This document shows, piece after piece, positions 50,786 through 62,503 of a stretch of DNA of 64,000 bases. The DNA lies in the NCBI GenBank assembly GCA_030544235.1, contig CM060465.1, forward strand, positions 32,929,488-32,993,487, in the 5' to 3' direction. The translations under genes and the position numbers were made by a program. The DNA comes from Lepturacanthus savala (lineage: Eukaryota; Chordata; Actinopteri; Scombriformes; Trichiuridae). The notes beneath the pieces were generated by a model. The model did no database searches, was not told the DNA's origin, and saw only the letters and a program-made list of their open reading frames with translations. Numbering within the stretch: position 1 is the stretch's first letter; each line of letters opens with the position of its first letter.

Positions 50786-51930
50786 CCGTGCACACCTGGT
50801 GTTAACATCCTAACTGAGTGATCCGACCACAAGTGGACAGCTCTCTGGGCGTCCGTGCACACTTGGCATTAACATGCGTCTCAAGTGACCACTTGTGATC
50901 CGATCTTGCTTCCCCACTTTTTATGCAAATAAACACGGAACTTCTGTTTGCAACTCCGGCTCCAGCTTTTATTGCTCTTACAGTGACATAATATAACATG
51001 CAGCCACTGCCCCTGTCTGTCCTCTGCTCTGCATTTACAAGTATGTCCTCATAGTGTAGGAGTTGAGGGACATTTTACTGCACGTTCTGACACAAATGTC
51101 TTTGTGGCTTTGGTGTGAAAAGTACCTAGGGTCCATAGGAATAAATTCATCCAAAGCGACAAGTCAGATATTCCTATGACCATGAGCTACTTTTACACCA
51201 AAGCAGACATTTGTGTCCGAACTTGCAGTAAAAAGCCTGTTTTGGTCCCTTAACTCCTCTACTATCATTCAGTACATTAATTAATCTTAGTTGGATTTTA
51301 GCCATAGCTTGACTATGTTGGACTATTGTAAGTAAAAATATAATTATTGGTCAAAACATATAGGTGGTGCTATAGCTATTTCGTGCTGCTTCTTTATCAA
51401 CTATGAGAAGTTCAACTCAGTCCAATTTTAATCCAACTAATACTCATTTCAAAAATCCAACAAGTCAGATTATTATACAACACAATATTTTGATTTTCTT
51501 GAGTGTCATGTAAACGTCCTGAGCGAAACAAACAGAGAGCAAAGAGGAGAGAAATGATCACATTTCAGCTCAGAGAGAGTCTCTCCTGTGTCCTGCTGTA
51601 ATTTATGGTTGACGACTGTCATTCTCTTCTCATCCTTATTCATCAAACAAGATGAAGACAGCTGTGGATGGAGGATACATAGACCAGGAGGCAGCATCAC
51701 TTCTCTATCTATCCTGCTGGACATCAGTTGAGTAGGCTGTCCTTAAGTTTAGACCAGGACACACTACGTATACACACTGCTTTCAAAATGTGGTCACGAG
51801 TGGCCCAGATACACTCCAGATGTGGTCTGAGTGATTGGATCTCAATGCTACGTCTCGGGTGCATCCACACCTGGTATTAGAGCTTGTGATGGGATCACTC
51901 AGGATGCATGTTCACACCAGGTGTTCACAG
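50786..51930. mobile_element. DNA transposon remnant with about 45-bp terminal inverted repeats
   Basis: The left end (50789-50835; gcacacctggtgttaacatc, ctgagtgatccgaccacaag) matches the complement of the right end (51883-51927; gggatcactcaggatgcatg, ttcacaccaggtgt). A second subterminal block (cttgtgatccgatc near 50890) belongs to the same type. No transposase frame is visible. It contains a nested family A MITE. Confidence 0.75.
51051..51265. mobile_element. Repeat family A, copy 3: short hairpin MITE nested in the 50.8-kb transposon
   Basis: The two arms of about 100 bp (gttgagggacattttactgc...; complement gcagtaaaaagcctgttttg...cccttaac) sit nearly back to back. Ends are atagtgtagg and its inverted partner at 51256-51265. 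It is the internally deleted form of the family seen at 160-795. Confidence 0.8.
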
Positions 51931-51939
51931 GGTCTAAAA

Positions 51940-52750
51940 GAAGCAGAAATGATCCAAAGAGCCAACAGAAACTGGTATTGGTGGATAAATCTGTCACAGT
52001 TTATCAGCTTTTACATATATTCTAAATGGTAATTTGATCCATCGTTAAAAATATTGATTTTTGAAGCTGTATATCAAAATCTTGACAATTTTTGAATGTT
52101 ACTAATATTATTAGTTTTTGTACAGCTCCCTGTGGTTAGGTACTTTACATTAGAAACTTTAGAGTAGTTGACTTTTTGTGATATAAGGTTATAGTATCAA
52201 CACTTTAAAAACACGCTCAGCCCTTACTAATGGATGCAAACCATGACAACACATTACACATGACATATATGATTATGTCAAATGTATGAAATCACAATCT
52301 AGTTCTCCCATGGGACCAAAGTGTTCACTTTTAAATCCAAATTGCTTAGAATGATTCATTTCCACAGCATTAATTGGTACAAAGTTGAGATCAGTCCTGA
52401 ACTCACTATATCATCCCACCGAAAGTCAGTAAACAGCAATATTGAACCAATTAGACCTAACGCGCTATGTGTTAATGTAATCCATTCACAACTGTGCTCG
52501 CCATGTGTTGCTTTGGAGCAGATGTTTGTCTACTCAGATGACTGCCATTTAACCTTGGACTTCAGCAACATCCAACCTGTTCTCCAGCTGCAACGTTGTC
52601 AGAGGCATATGACTCTGCACATCACCATGTAGCTGTCTGTGTTTATTTAAACTCTCTATCTGCCTATCAGAGGCCATGAACAGCGGGGCGGTTTTCATAA
52701 TATCCTCAAATTATGTGACGCCAATGAGCGTGTAGGTGCATGCGTGTTGT
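51940..52750. other. Unique intronic sequence
   Basis: A 103-codon plus-strand frame at 52321-52632 is non-repetitive, but no domain or splice context was recognised. It is not called as a gene. Confidence 0.4.
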
Positions 52751-52758
52751 ATGTGCGA

Positions 52759-52780
52759 GTGTGTGTGTGTGTGTGTGTGT
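52759..52780. repeat. (GT)11 microsatellite
   Basis: A pure GT run. Confidence 0.9.
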
Positions 52781-52829
52781 TGTTTTCATAGCTCCATCTG
52801 AGTGATGAGGCTAATAGAAGCACCCAGGG

Positions 52830-53200
52830 ATGGAGGGTGTGTGTGGGGGGGGGTGTTTCTGTCTCTGCAGCATTGACGAGGCCTCTTCAGCTGCATCTCT
52901 ACCGTCCCGTGAGGTCAAACGCAGGTCGCGGCGATAAAGGCTGAACTCCTGACACCCGTCCCGAAGAAAAGAGACAGCTCATTGTGCGGCAACAGATAGC
53001 AGACACAATGAGCCTTAGTCTGAGTCCTGTTTTCCACCGATGCCGCGATCCTTTTCTTGGCCACGGCCGCGGCGGCTTGTAGGGATTCTCCTTAATAGTG
53101 GGCTAGTGACCCCGTAATCACCCGAGGGTGTCCCCCTTTATCGGATTTTTGTCCAAATTTCATATCAATGCAAATGAGGTTGGAGAGGAGTTCATCCTAG
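52830..53200. other. Candidate conserved noncoding island
   Basis: CpG-containing unique sequence at 52870-53150 (gaggtcaaacgcaggtcgcg, tgggctagtgaccccgtaat) follows a G-run at 52846-52854. No ORF is supported. Confidence 0.3.
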
Positions 53201-53280
53201 AACGCTTTGGGAGATGATGGGTGGTTTTTTGGGGGGTTGAGACTTGTGTATAGGCGGGAGAAAAGACTCTGCTGAATGCA

Positions 53281-53320
53281 TCTCTCTCTTTCTCTCTCTC
53301 TCTCTCTCTTTTTTTTTCCA
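53281..53320. repeat. (TC)n plus T-run
   Basis: TC repeats run into (T)9. Confidence 0.9.
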
Positions 53321-54538
53321 AAACAGCATTAAGCCCACTTGAGAATACTTGAGGTTTTGGAAGAGTCAGATTCTGGCAGAGGCTACGAGAAAAGTTGGAC
53401 GTCACCCAAAGACAATATTTTTGATATAAAGAGGACATAAGACAAACCATCTATACTTATTACATTTCTGTTTGACTCTGTGCTTTTTCTCCCAAGTGAC
53501 GACCACTTATATGAGTATCAAGTTATAGCTATTGTTTTGCTTTGTGATAAATCAACAAGAAGGTCTTTTCCAAAAAAGCTGAAAACAGAGGTTTTATGTT
53601 TTTAAAGGAGAGGTATAACCTGCTATTTTTACTAATTCTCAAAACAGAGTTTTTATATTCCTTTTACTGCTTAGGCTTAATAACATCCAAAGTGAGATGT
53701 TTTATTAGCGACTTTAAAAGTTGATGCCACTTTGCATCCAAGAGCACAAACTGTACATTTTAAGAAATGACCCTTTAACTAAATCATCACCATATTCACA
53801 TGAAATGTGAAAAGTTTGGACATACTTTCTCAAGTGAATGGGAACGTGGAACGGTTAAATAGGCCCCTTTACAGGCAATAAAATCATTCAGCAGCAACAA
53901 CAGACAGAATAAAGAACACTGTGCATCCTGCCAAAAGTGTCAGATGAAGAAGCTGAAGAGCTCAGCAACGATGATAAGAAAGCAAAGAACTCCTGCAGAC
54001 TTCTGTCCTCAAGAAAATTCGGAATATGCAAACTTTGCTGGAAAATTCATGCAAATATCATCTGCACTTAAAGAACCCATCATGCAAATATATATATTAA
54101 AGCCAACGGTTTTTTTCCCACAGCTCTTGAAATAAGACTATTTTTTTTGGTCACTTTATTGAAGAGGTGTTTTGAGAAATATGATCTGTTGTGCACTTGG
54201 GCTGTAAAATTTAATTAAATAATAACAGTACAACCATATTTTGTTATTTAGAGTGATGTTAATTACACAGATTTTATCTCTAAACGGTGCCAACATAGTT
54301 TGGCGCGAACAATGATAGTTACAAGCTGTTCTAGTGTATTATGGTGTATTATTTAATTTGTACGAACGTGTTTCATTTCTTTTTGGCGTACCAGAGGACA
54401 TGGATTTCAACTGGTCCTTGCATGTGGACACCCCACCTCACCGTTTTTTTACATTTTGACAGACAAAAATTTCACCAGGACTCTGAGTTCCCCATTTTAG
54501 TTGTAGTTATCTGAACCACTAAGGGTTTTTAAAAAAGC

Positions 54539-54540
<2 letters not shown>
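53321..54540. other. AT-rich intronic sequence
   Basis: No gene is seen. Confidence 0.5.
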
Positions 54541-54541
<1 letters not shown>

Positions 54542-54589
<48 letters not shown>

Positions 54590-54620
54590 GGGGGGTGTGG
54601 GTGTGGGTGTGTGTATATCT
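54542..54620. repeat. (TG)23 followed by G9 and GGGTGT repeats
   Basis: TG run 54542-54587, G-run 54587-54595, then gtgtgggtgtgggtgtgtgt. It is G-rich on one strand throughout. Confidence 0.95.
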
Positions 54621-55363
54621 ACATGTGTCACAGCTGAGCTCTTGCAACCTTGAGTAGAAGCTCAAATAGAGTTAGAGAAGCAGCAGGTGTGAACGCCTCT
54701 GGGGCTGTCAAACGAGCTCACGCATACACTTAAAACACACAAACACACATGCACACACACACACCCAGGACAGTATTTCAACTTGTTGGCTCACTCATAA
54801 TCACCACTCCTTCTTAGTCACACCTCCACTTTATCAAAAGGACCTGGGGCCTTTCCCTCACCAAACCAGGTGGCCAAGAAAGGGGGGGAGAAAAAAAATC
54901 TTTGTGTCAAACCCAACACACACAACTCATCACTTTTGCCAGAATGGAGGCCTGCCCAGCCCAGCTGTGGCTCTTCCCTTTACCATCTAATAACCATGAC
55001 CTTCACGCTCTGCCTGTCAGACCTTTATTGCTGCCTGCCACAGGCAAAGAGAGAGAGACAGACAGAGAGAGAGACAGAGAGGGAAAGAGAGAAGCAATAA
55101 AAGGCCACAGATGGGTGTGGGACAACACAGCTGACCATCAGAGAAACAGAGAGCTTTTCACATACCATCACTGCTGATGATGACTTCAATGACCTGAGAT
55201 CGGCTGACAGATGTCTGGGCCTTCAGAGATGCAGAATGGCAGCAGAGGATGAATGCTGCAGAGTTTAGAACGCTGTTATTGTCTGATTCTGTAAGTCTGT
55301 GATTCTGTGTACTCATAGGGTTTGTGTGTGTGTGTACATGTGTGTGTGTACATGTGTGTGTGT

Positions 55364-55365
<2 letters not shown>
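54621..55365. other. Intronic sequence with CA- and GA-rich patches
   Basis: CA-rich at 54737-54763 and GA-rich at 55047-55095. No gene is recognised. Confidence 0.45.

Positions 55366-55435
<70 letters not shown>
55319..55435. repeat. Compound GT microsatellite
   Basis: Three GT blocks separated by tacat/tac spacers run into an uninterrupted (GT)35 at 55366-55435. Confidence 0.97.
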
Positions 55436-55437
<2 letters not shown>

Positions 55438-55910
55438 CAGGTCAGTCAGCTCACATCCTAAATCAACACACGCTGGGCCTTCGCTGACAGACTAAAAATA
55501 ATATCTAGGTTACAATGCCCTGCCAAGCCCCAAACACAACAAAGTCTCAGGAAGCAGTCTTTTCACCATGTTGCCATGGCGACTGACCACATGTGCGAGT
55601 CAGATAGGGGTGAGTGGTCAAACTAGCAGTCAGGCCGCGTTGTCTCCTTGACTATAATAGGCCTAAAATACAACCTTCGCTTAACTAGGCACAGATGTGT
55701 TGAAGATAGCGGGGTTTGCGTACACAGGTCAGGCTTAGGGCATCTGATGAGACCGGCGCTAAAAGGAGTCGACTTATTATCCAAGAGCTGTGAAGAGCTG
55801 CGTCCATTTATCATATGTTGTCTTTATCCATGAATGGAAGCCAGAATCACAGCTTCCTATCTAGCCATCTATGTCTTAACTTTAAGTAAAGGGACCTTGA
55901 TCACAGCGAT

Positions 55911-57413
55911 GAAGGATGGGTATACCCGGGCTAGCGATTTTGATTTGATTTATGATTTTCTTCAAATCAAGCTTCAGTGCACAGCATTTACAAGCATTAC
56001 GGAAACTTGCATCATACCATTAAAACAATAAATGCCATAACTCTAATGCAACAGCAGTTATTACAACTGAAGAACTAAAAGAGCCATCTGTGTCTTATCT
56101 TGAAGTAGAGCAAAAAAGGCTTTTAACTTAAAGTAGTGCAAGGTCAGGGAGGCAGCATACACGTGTAAAACAGTCAACGAAAACTAAACCTGGGTTAGGA
56201 AAACAGCAAGAAATACAAAATAAAATAACAGCTTTGACGATCTCAAAATTGCATTGTCTGAAATCGCAAACAATCAGGTTATCCAAAACCCAAATTATCC
56301 AAAAGCCAGTTTCTTAGCTACATTTGTTTAAAAAACGCTTTAAGTACAATTTTGAGGTACTACTCCTTCTGATTCTATACTAATATACATATTGTACATT
56401 TCCACTTCACTTCTGCAAGACGCCACTAGCCAGTTACCTAAAAGAGCAACCTCAAACTGAAGTTGGTTGGCTTTGGTAAAGCTCTGCTACACTTACAAAA
56501 AGGCAGTTGTCATCCTTTTTAATGGATCTGGCTGAGAAAGTGAGAAAAAAAAAGCCACAATCAAAACGTTGATTCATTCGCTCACACATGAAAGTGTTTC
56601 ACAATGAAGCCAATAAATAAACAGATGGTGACGGTTATCGGGCGTGATTGAGCGGTGTCCGTCCGTTGCCCCGGTGTAGTGGATCGCAGCCACGAGAGCC
56701 ATAAATCCACCCAAAGTTCACTTGAAGCTGATGTTACCCGAGGATGATCCGGCCTCCAGAGGAGGGAAGGATCCAGAGGTAATGTCAACAAACAAACTGC
56801 CACTGGAGAGTCATTCGCTGTCATCATTTTTCATTACAGTCAAGCTAATCCTGCAGGAATAAGTGACTCAGGAACTCGAATTAGCTTCTCGTCATTTATC
56901 TCTGCCCTGCTGTCCATACTCCAGTACTGTCACAGCCGTTGTTAACAGTGAACTCAGAGACTTTCCTTTTTTAAAAGTGGAAACACTGTTGTCAAAAAAT
57001 AGTGGATAGCAAGTAAAAGTCCTGAATTTAAAAGGCTGCAGGCTGTGTTATATATTTATAGTATGTAATACTATTTGATTTGAATCACTAAATACATGAG
57101 AGGATTCTGGTATTTATTAATGTGAAGCTAATTTTAGATGAATAGTAATATAAATTTCGCACCTTTCACATAAATATAGTGGAATGGAAATCTACTAGTA
57201 TTAGTATAGCATCAGATGGAAATACTCAAGAACCTCAAAAATTGTACTTTAAACAAATGTAGCTAAGAAATTAGCTTGTGGTGTTTTGCAGATGTAAGTT
57301 TTGAATAGGCCTGATCGATCAACTCTATAATAAATAGGATGACATTTGAAGTCAGTTCTTGATTTAATAATGTGAATGAAATTAAAATCGCTAGCCTGGG
57401 TATACCCATCCTT
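55911..57413. mobile_element. 1.5-kb segment bounded by a 33-35 bp inverted repeat
   Basis: aaggatgggtatacccgggc plus tagcgattttgattt at about 55911-55945 is mirrored at about 57381-57413 (aaaatcgctagcctgggtat, acccatcctt) with about two mismatches. The interior has no transposase-like frame and includes a moderate-GC unique block at 56580-56830. A non-autonomous transposon is the likeliest explanation. Target duplications were not identified. Confidence 0.5.
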
Positions 57414-58640
57414 TATTCCACACAAATTCCAACATGGCGGCAGACAGTAATTTATCTTTCGATACAGCCTTAGAAAGTTTTAAGTAAGTTTAAGTAAAAT
57501 TAGCAACTTTTAGTGCTAAGCTATTTAATCGTCAACAGGTATTGGGTAAGTCACTGTGTATGTGTGATAGGATCGTCATAAGCTACGTACAGACACATTT
57601 GACAGACATTAGGAAAGGGCTCTGGGCTTTCATAAACCACACCACCAAGATGAATAAATGTACATTGATATAAGGTCTGGTGTTAGCCAGGCTACAAAAT
57701 CAGAATATATGCCAGAAAAATTACAATTTGTTTTTTTTTTCTTAAAATGGTTCAGCCCTAGTTTTGGACTGGCTGGAGGGAAACCTGAGAGAAGCTCTAC
57801 AGCTAACATGACATTACAACAGGCAGTTCCCAACTAACCCAAAGGAAATGCTCAGTGGCACAGCTAAACATGGACAACTGCCAGGTGTTGGAAAAGTGTA
57901 AGTGCGTAAGTGTGAAGCAGGGTGCTGCTGAAAAAGAGCATACCTACTGTACACACTCAGGCTAAACAAATACAGCACGCTGGCACTTTATAGGTGCTTG
58001 AGAATGGGAGTGAGGTGATGGATATGAATGTCTGTGGAGAGTGAAACTACAGTGATGGCGAAAAAACATTTATTATTTATTCAAGACACACTTAAATAAA
58101 TAAGACATTTTTCGCCGTCAGTTAATAACCAGTTAGAAAAATCTGGTAAAGTAATGTGAATGTAGTCCAATGTGCTGGATAAAGAAGTATTTTCAGAATC
58201 AGACCCAACCCATTCAGAGCACAAAAATAATTAAAATAAACAGTGGACAGTATTGTTCTAACATGTTAATATCAGAAAAATACTGCATTCATATGCAAAT
58301 ATAAAGGGCATCTAAGCTGCAAAACCATCCACCACTGGCTGTCATAGTGCTGTACCCTTTGTGCCATTTATTGTATTGTAACACCCTTTACTTTATGCAA
58401 AAAAACAAAGTAAAACAAAGCAAAATGAACAATTGTAATGCATAGAAAAATAAATATTTGTGCCATTAAATAATATTTTGAATGTTTCAGTCAGGCAATT
58501 AATGCATCCTCCCTCTAGAGGAGGAAAAAAAGGCTGTGCAGTGAGCTAAGTGTCAATAGCCTCGGCCTTGGAAACTGCTCTCTCCTCCAGGTAGAGAGTT
58601 GAGCCAAGGTTGAGCTCGACTGAAACCTAACAGGTTAGAA
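57414..58640. other. AT-rich intronic sequence
   Basis: No gene is recognised. Confidence 0.5.
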
Positions 58641-59340
58641 CACATGGTCTCTTTTTAATGGTTTCGTGCAGCTGTGGAGAAAACAGATTCCATTTGGCAA
58701 AAGTCAAACTGAAAAATTCCCAATGGCACATTTACATAGACCTCGAGCAGAAAACAGCCGTCCGCTAAGTGTTTTTTTCTCTGTGAGCTGCTTGACAGAA
58801 AATAAAAGAAATAGCAGAGAAGCAAAAGGGGGGAAAAAAACACAAAAAAGAAACAGAAACTCTATGCAGGACCTGGACCCGAATGAACTCCGAGGATATA
58901 TTCACTCACAACAGCAAATCAATAAAACCGTGTACAGTGCAGTTACACTGCACTGCATGAAGCTGATTAACGGTGTCATTCAAGACATGCTAACACGCCC
59001 CTACACTAACGTTGAGCTTTCTGCTAACGCTGGCGATGGTTTCTCCAGGTACGAAGAGAATACGCTCCACTAGGTGAGTAAGTCATCCAGTCAGCGGCCA
59101 ACCAGTCAGTCGGGGGTTAGGGGCAGGGGGCTCCCCCCCGGCTAGCGGTGCAGCTGTGCTACTGACAGATCGGTGCAGGGCAGCGTGCAGCCGGCCTCTC
59201 CAGACGCTGGCACATCAAAGCTCCCCCCAGCCCCACAGCTAGCCCCCCTGTAGCTCCCCAGCCGGACCACTTCAAAAGACTTTCAGGGCGCATCGCAGAT
59301 TCCCATCAAAGGGCCTGGACACAGCACTCACCCACGCAAG
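58641..59340 (+). other. Conserved-looking, partly GC-rich island with a 135-codon frame
   Basis: A plus-strand frame (58666-59073, starting MQLWRKQIPFGKSQTEKFPM) ends in TAG directly followed by gtgagtaagt, a textbook splice donor. No domain is recognised, and the middle of the frame is A/G-rich. The next 260 bp (59080-59340) are C/G-rich. It could be a noncoding or antisense exon next to a regulatory element, or a chance combination. Confidence 0.25.
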
Positions 59341-59848
59341 CAAGCCAGCCAAGGAGATATGATTAAAAGCACATTATTGGGGAGGGGGGAAGAAGGAGGG
59401 AGGACAGTGGAGAGGTTACGCAGGAATAAGAGAGGAGGGGAAAAAAAGAAAGATCGTTCTTTATCTTTTCACATATTCTTACTTCTCAAAATACTACAGC
59501 GGCTGTCGGAGGCTGTGATGCCCGCCCTTCTCCCACATAATCTCTCTCTCTTTTACAAATGCTTACTCTGTTTCTTCCCTTCTCTCCCCTCCCTCTCTAT
59601 CCTCTCTTACCCTTCGGGGGTCACGTCTCAGGTCATTTAATATAAGCCACCGGCTACACAGCCAATTCACACCTGAAATTGCCCTGTCGGTAGCAGCGAG
59701 TGGCCTTGAATGGTGGCATTGTTGTCCCCGTGGGGGGCTCAGACTGCTGCAACACCAGCCAGCGGCCACAATGGGAGCCTTAAGGCCTGGAATAATTTGA
59801 CTAAACACATGGGATTTGTGAGTGGGGATTATCACCGTTCAGCCTCGC
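59341..59848. other. Purine- then pyrimidine-rich intronic sequence
   Basis: GGGA/GAA-rich at 59380-59455 and C/T-rich at 59540-59610. No gene is supported. Confidence 0.4.
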
Positions 59849-60060
59849 AGCCGACCAACCATCCATCCATCCAACCAACCAACCAACCAACCAACCAACC
59901 AACCAACAGATTAACCAATCAACCAACCAACCATCCGTCCAACCAAACAACTAATCAACCAACCAGCCAATCAACCATCTATCCATCCAACCACATGACC
60001 GACCAACCAAGCATCCAACCAACATACCAACCAACCAACCAACCACCCAACTGTCCAACC
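59849..60060. repeat. Degenerate (CCAA)n tetranucleotide repeat
   Basis: CCAA/CCAT units run with substitutions for about 210 bp. They produce a spurious Pro-Thr-Asn-Gln frame. Confidence 0.95.
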
Positions 60061-60262
60061 AATTCATTCATTATTTTTACTTTGGACACAGTAGCAACAA
60101 TTAAAACACCAGCTGGGACGCACACTTCCATTCAACCCAGTTTTATTTTCAGACCAACATACCAACCAACCCTCCAATCCAACCAATTAATTCATTATTT
60201 TTACTCTGGATACAGTAGCAGCCATTAAAACTCCAGCTGTGATGCACACTTCACATTTTCAG
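60021..60262. repeat. Tandem duplication with a 124-bp period
   Basis: The block aaccaatt(c/a)attcattattt through ttaaaacaccagctgggacg starts at 60057 and again at 60181 with few differences. Each is preceded by a CCAA tract. Confidence 0.85.
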
Positions 60263-60858
60263 ATTCCTCTCGTGCTTTTGTGTCATAACATGGCTATTTT
60301 TTTCACAGTTTGGGCTGTGCATGTGATGCTGTCAATACGCTCCTCCTTAGCCATCCCAGACGTGCATCTCAATTTCCATTAATTTCATGCCTCGCCCTCT
60401 CATGTCCTCATGCAACTTACATATTGTTATTTAAAAGTGTCTGCTGCTGCTGCTGCTGCTGCAGGACCTTTTTTTGCCGCTCATGATAGCTCTACTCCCA
60501 TTATCCCGCCTCATTAGAGTGGATGTCCAAAATGTCAGAAGAATGTTTTATGGACTGTTGAGAAATCACTCTCCAGCACAAGTCACCCAGTGTTCTGCCA
60601 TGCAGGAGAGGGAGGGAGAGAAGAAGATAAGGGGTTTATATTCTTAAAGGGTGGGGTGGAGGGAGTGGAGGGGGCAGCCTGCCTTTAGAAGAGCTTAGGG
60701 CCCAGTGTGGCGAATTAAATAGAATGCCCAGACAGAATTAGTTCCAAGGCAGACTGGGTCCCATTCTATGAAACTCAACAATTAGACGGATTAAACGTAA
60801 TAACTCAGCCTGCACTGGCGCAGCTGCATTATGGTTACCCCAGCACACAGGGGGTTGC
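60263..60858. other. Candidate conserved noncoding island with (CTG)7
   Basis: (CTG)7 at 60441-60461. Unique text at 60690-60840 (gcgaattaaatagaatgccc, acaattagacggattaaacg) resembles conserved noncoding DNA. Confidence 0.3.
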
Positions 60859-61560
60859 CGTGTGTGTGTGTGTGTGTGCGTATGTGTGTGTATGGGTGTG
60901 TGCCATAGGGGGATTTATGCTCACATATAAAAAGTGACAACTTGGAGAGAAAATGTAATAAACTTTGGGAAAGAGGGGTATGCACAGTCCCAAACATTTG
61001 GAAATTGCGCTTTTCATTCCACAAATCCAGCCAGTTGACATGCTGTTGTGATTTTTGGTTGTGTGTTGTGATTTTGACGAGGGGGAAGTGCAAGTGTCAA
61101 GGCTACACTTGTTGATATTCCGTTCAAAAAAGCTGCAACACACAAGGTCGAGTTTCATAGAAGTATAATAGCGCTGAGTCGTTCCAAAAAAAAAAAAAAA
61201 AATGGCGATGACGATGGAGGTGGGGATACGTTTTTTAAAGAAATCCAGACGTCCGAATACTCTTCCTTGCATTCTTCTGGATGGAACAAGCTGTCAAGTC
61301 ACACTCCTCCCCTCCAAACATCACACGTGGTAAAGGCTGAAGTCTCTGCTGTCTGCTGAGTGGCAGGTTGACTGATTGACTTACTGGCTGGTTTGCAGAT
61401 TGACTGGCTTTCGACTGCCAGCCCCAGTTCCCCCCCCCCACCATCATCCACCTGTGTGTAAAAGGCCCTTTGTCAGCAAGGCCTAATTTGATCTGACGCA
61501 CCCTACACATGTGGAACAGCTCAGCAGCTCCACACACTTCTAGTCATTACACACGGTGTA
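60859..61560. other. Intronic sequence with GT repeat and A-run
   Basis: (GT)n at 60859-60885 is interrupted further on, and (A)17 is at 61186-61202. A GACT/GGCT-like degenerate stretch lies at 61365-61415. No gene is supported. Confidence 0.45.
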
Positions 61561-61762
61561 TGTGTGTGTGTGTGTGCGTGTGTGTGAGGAGAAGAGACGA
61601 CGCAGAAGAGAAGGAGGCGGGAGAGAAAGACATTTGCTGAGAACGGTGCGTGGAACAGAGCGAAGTGCAAAATATTTGGTTCACCTCACACAAACTCTGG
61701 CCTTCACCACTTCTTCATTCTCTCACAGATCCAACTGTCTTATCAGCTGTCTGTCACACACG

Positions 61763-61764
<2 letters not shown>

Positions 61765-61828
<64 letters not shown>
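61765..61828. repeat. (CA)23 followed by (A)19
   Basis: A pure CA run joins a 19-base A-run. Confidence 0.97.
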
Positions 61829-62012
61829 CTAACCTGAGCTCAACAAAGTTGAAGGAAATTTCAAATAAAACAATTTGATTCTCATAGTTTAGAAATGTGC
61901 AAATAAGCCATCTAAACCAGTCGTTTTCGACTGGTGAGCTGCCATTTTGAGGTTTTAAACTTTTATTTCGACATCTAGAGAATTTCTAATGCTTTTATTT
62001 TGAACAATGCAG

Positions 62013-62280
62013 CACTGCAAAAACTGAAATATTATCATGTGAAAATACCTTGTTGTTGGTACAAATGGTCCAATATGGAGCAGAATAATCTCTTTCTACT
62101 GGCAGATAATTTATCTTATTTCAGGTTTTTTATCTTGAATTTAGTCAATTTAATCTTACTAAAAAAAACTTGAAATGACCTAAATTATCTGCCAATGGAA
62201 TAAGATTATTCTACTCAATATTGGACTAATTGTACCAAAAATAAGATATTTTCACCAGATAAGATTTCAGTTTTTGCAGC
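62013..62280. mobile_element. Palindromic MITE family C, copy 4 (best preserved)
   Basis: The left end cactgcaaaaactgaaatat pairs with the right end atttcagtttttgcagc. Both halves contain ggtacaaatggtccaatatg-like and gataagatt-like blocks in opposite orientation. ATGCAG occurs immediately outside both ends (62007-62012 and 62281-62286). Confidence 0.85.
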
Positions 62281-62464
62281 ATGCAGTAACTGTTTGTTGT
62301 CAGTGTTGTCATGACAGTAGATGTCAGTCGTCACATGTTCGTCAGAGCAGTAGTTAGCGCTCATTCAAGCATTTGTAAACAGGGCGAAACACAAAATACG
62401 ACACCGACTACATTAAATAGGAGCTTTCTTACATTGAGGACAAAAGAGAGGGACCAAAGCTTCA

Positions 62465-62503
62465 GTGTGTGTGTGTGGTTGTGTGTGTGTGTGTGTGTGT
62501 GTG
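62465..62503. repeat. Interrupted (GT)n microsatellite
   Basis: A GT run broken by GGTT near 62477. Confidence 0.93.

Noticed and set aside
52321..52632. 103-codon plus-strand ORF
   Set aside because: Composition is protein-like, but there is no domain, splice context or repeat relation to support it.
56582..56827. 81-codon minus-strand ORF inside the inverted-repeat segment
   Set aside because: No transposase motif, and the reverse strand is similarly open in places; it was left as unique DNA.
59710..60228. 172-codon Pro-Thr-Asn-Gln-rich plus-strand ORF, the longest in the window
   Set aside because: It is produced by the (CCAA)n repeat and the 124-bp duplication; it has no initiation context or domain.
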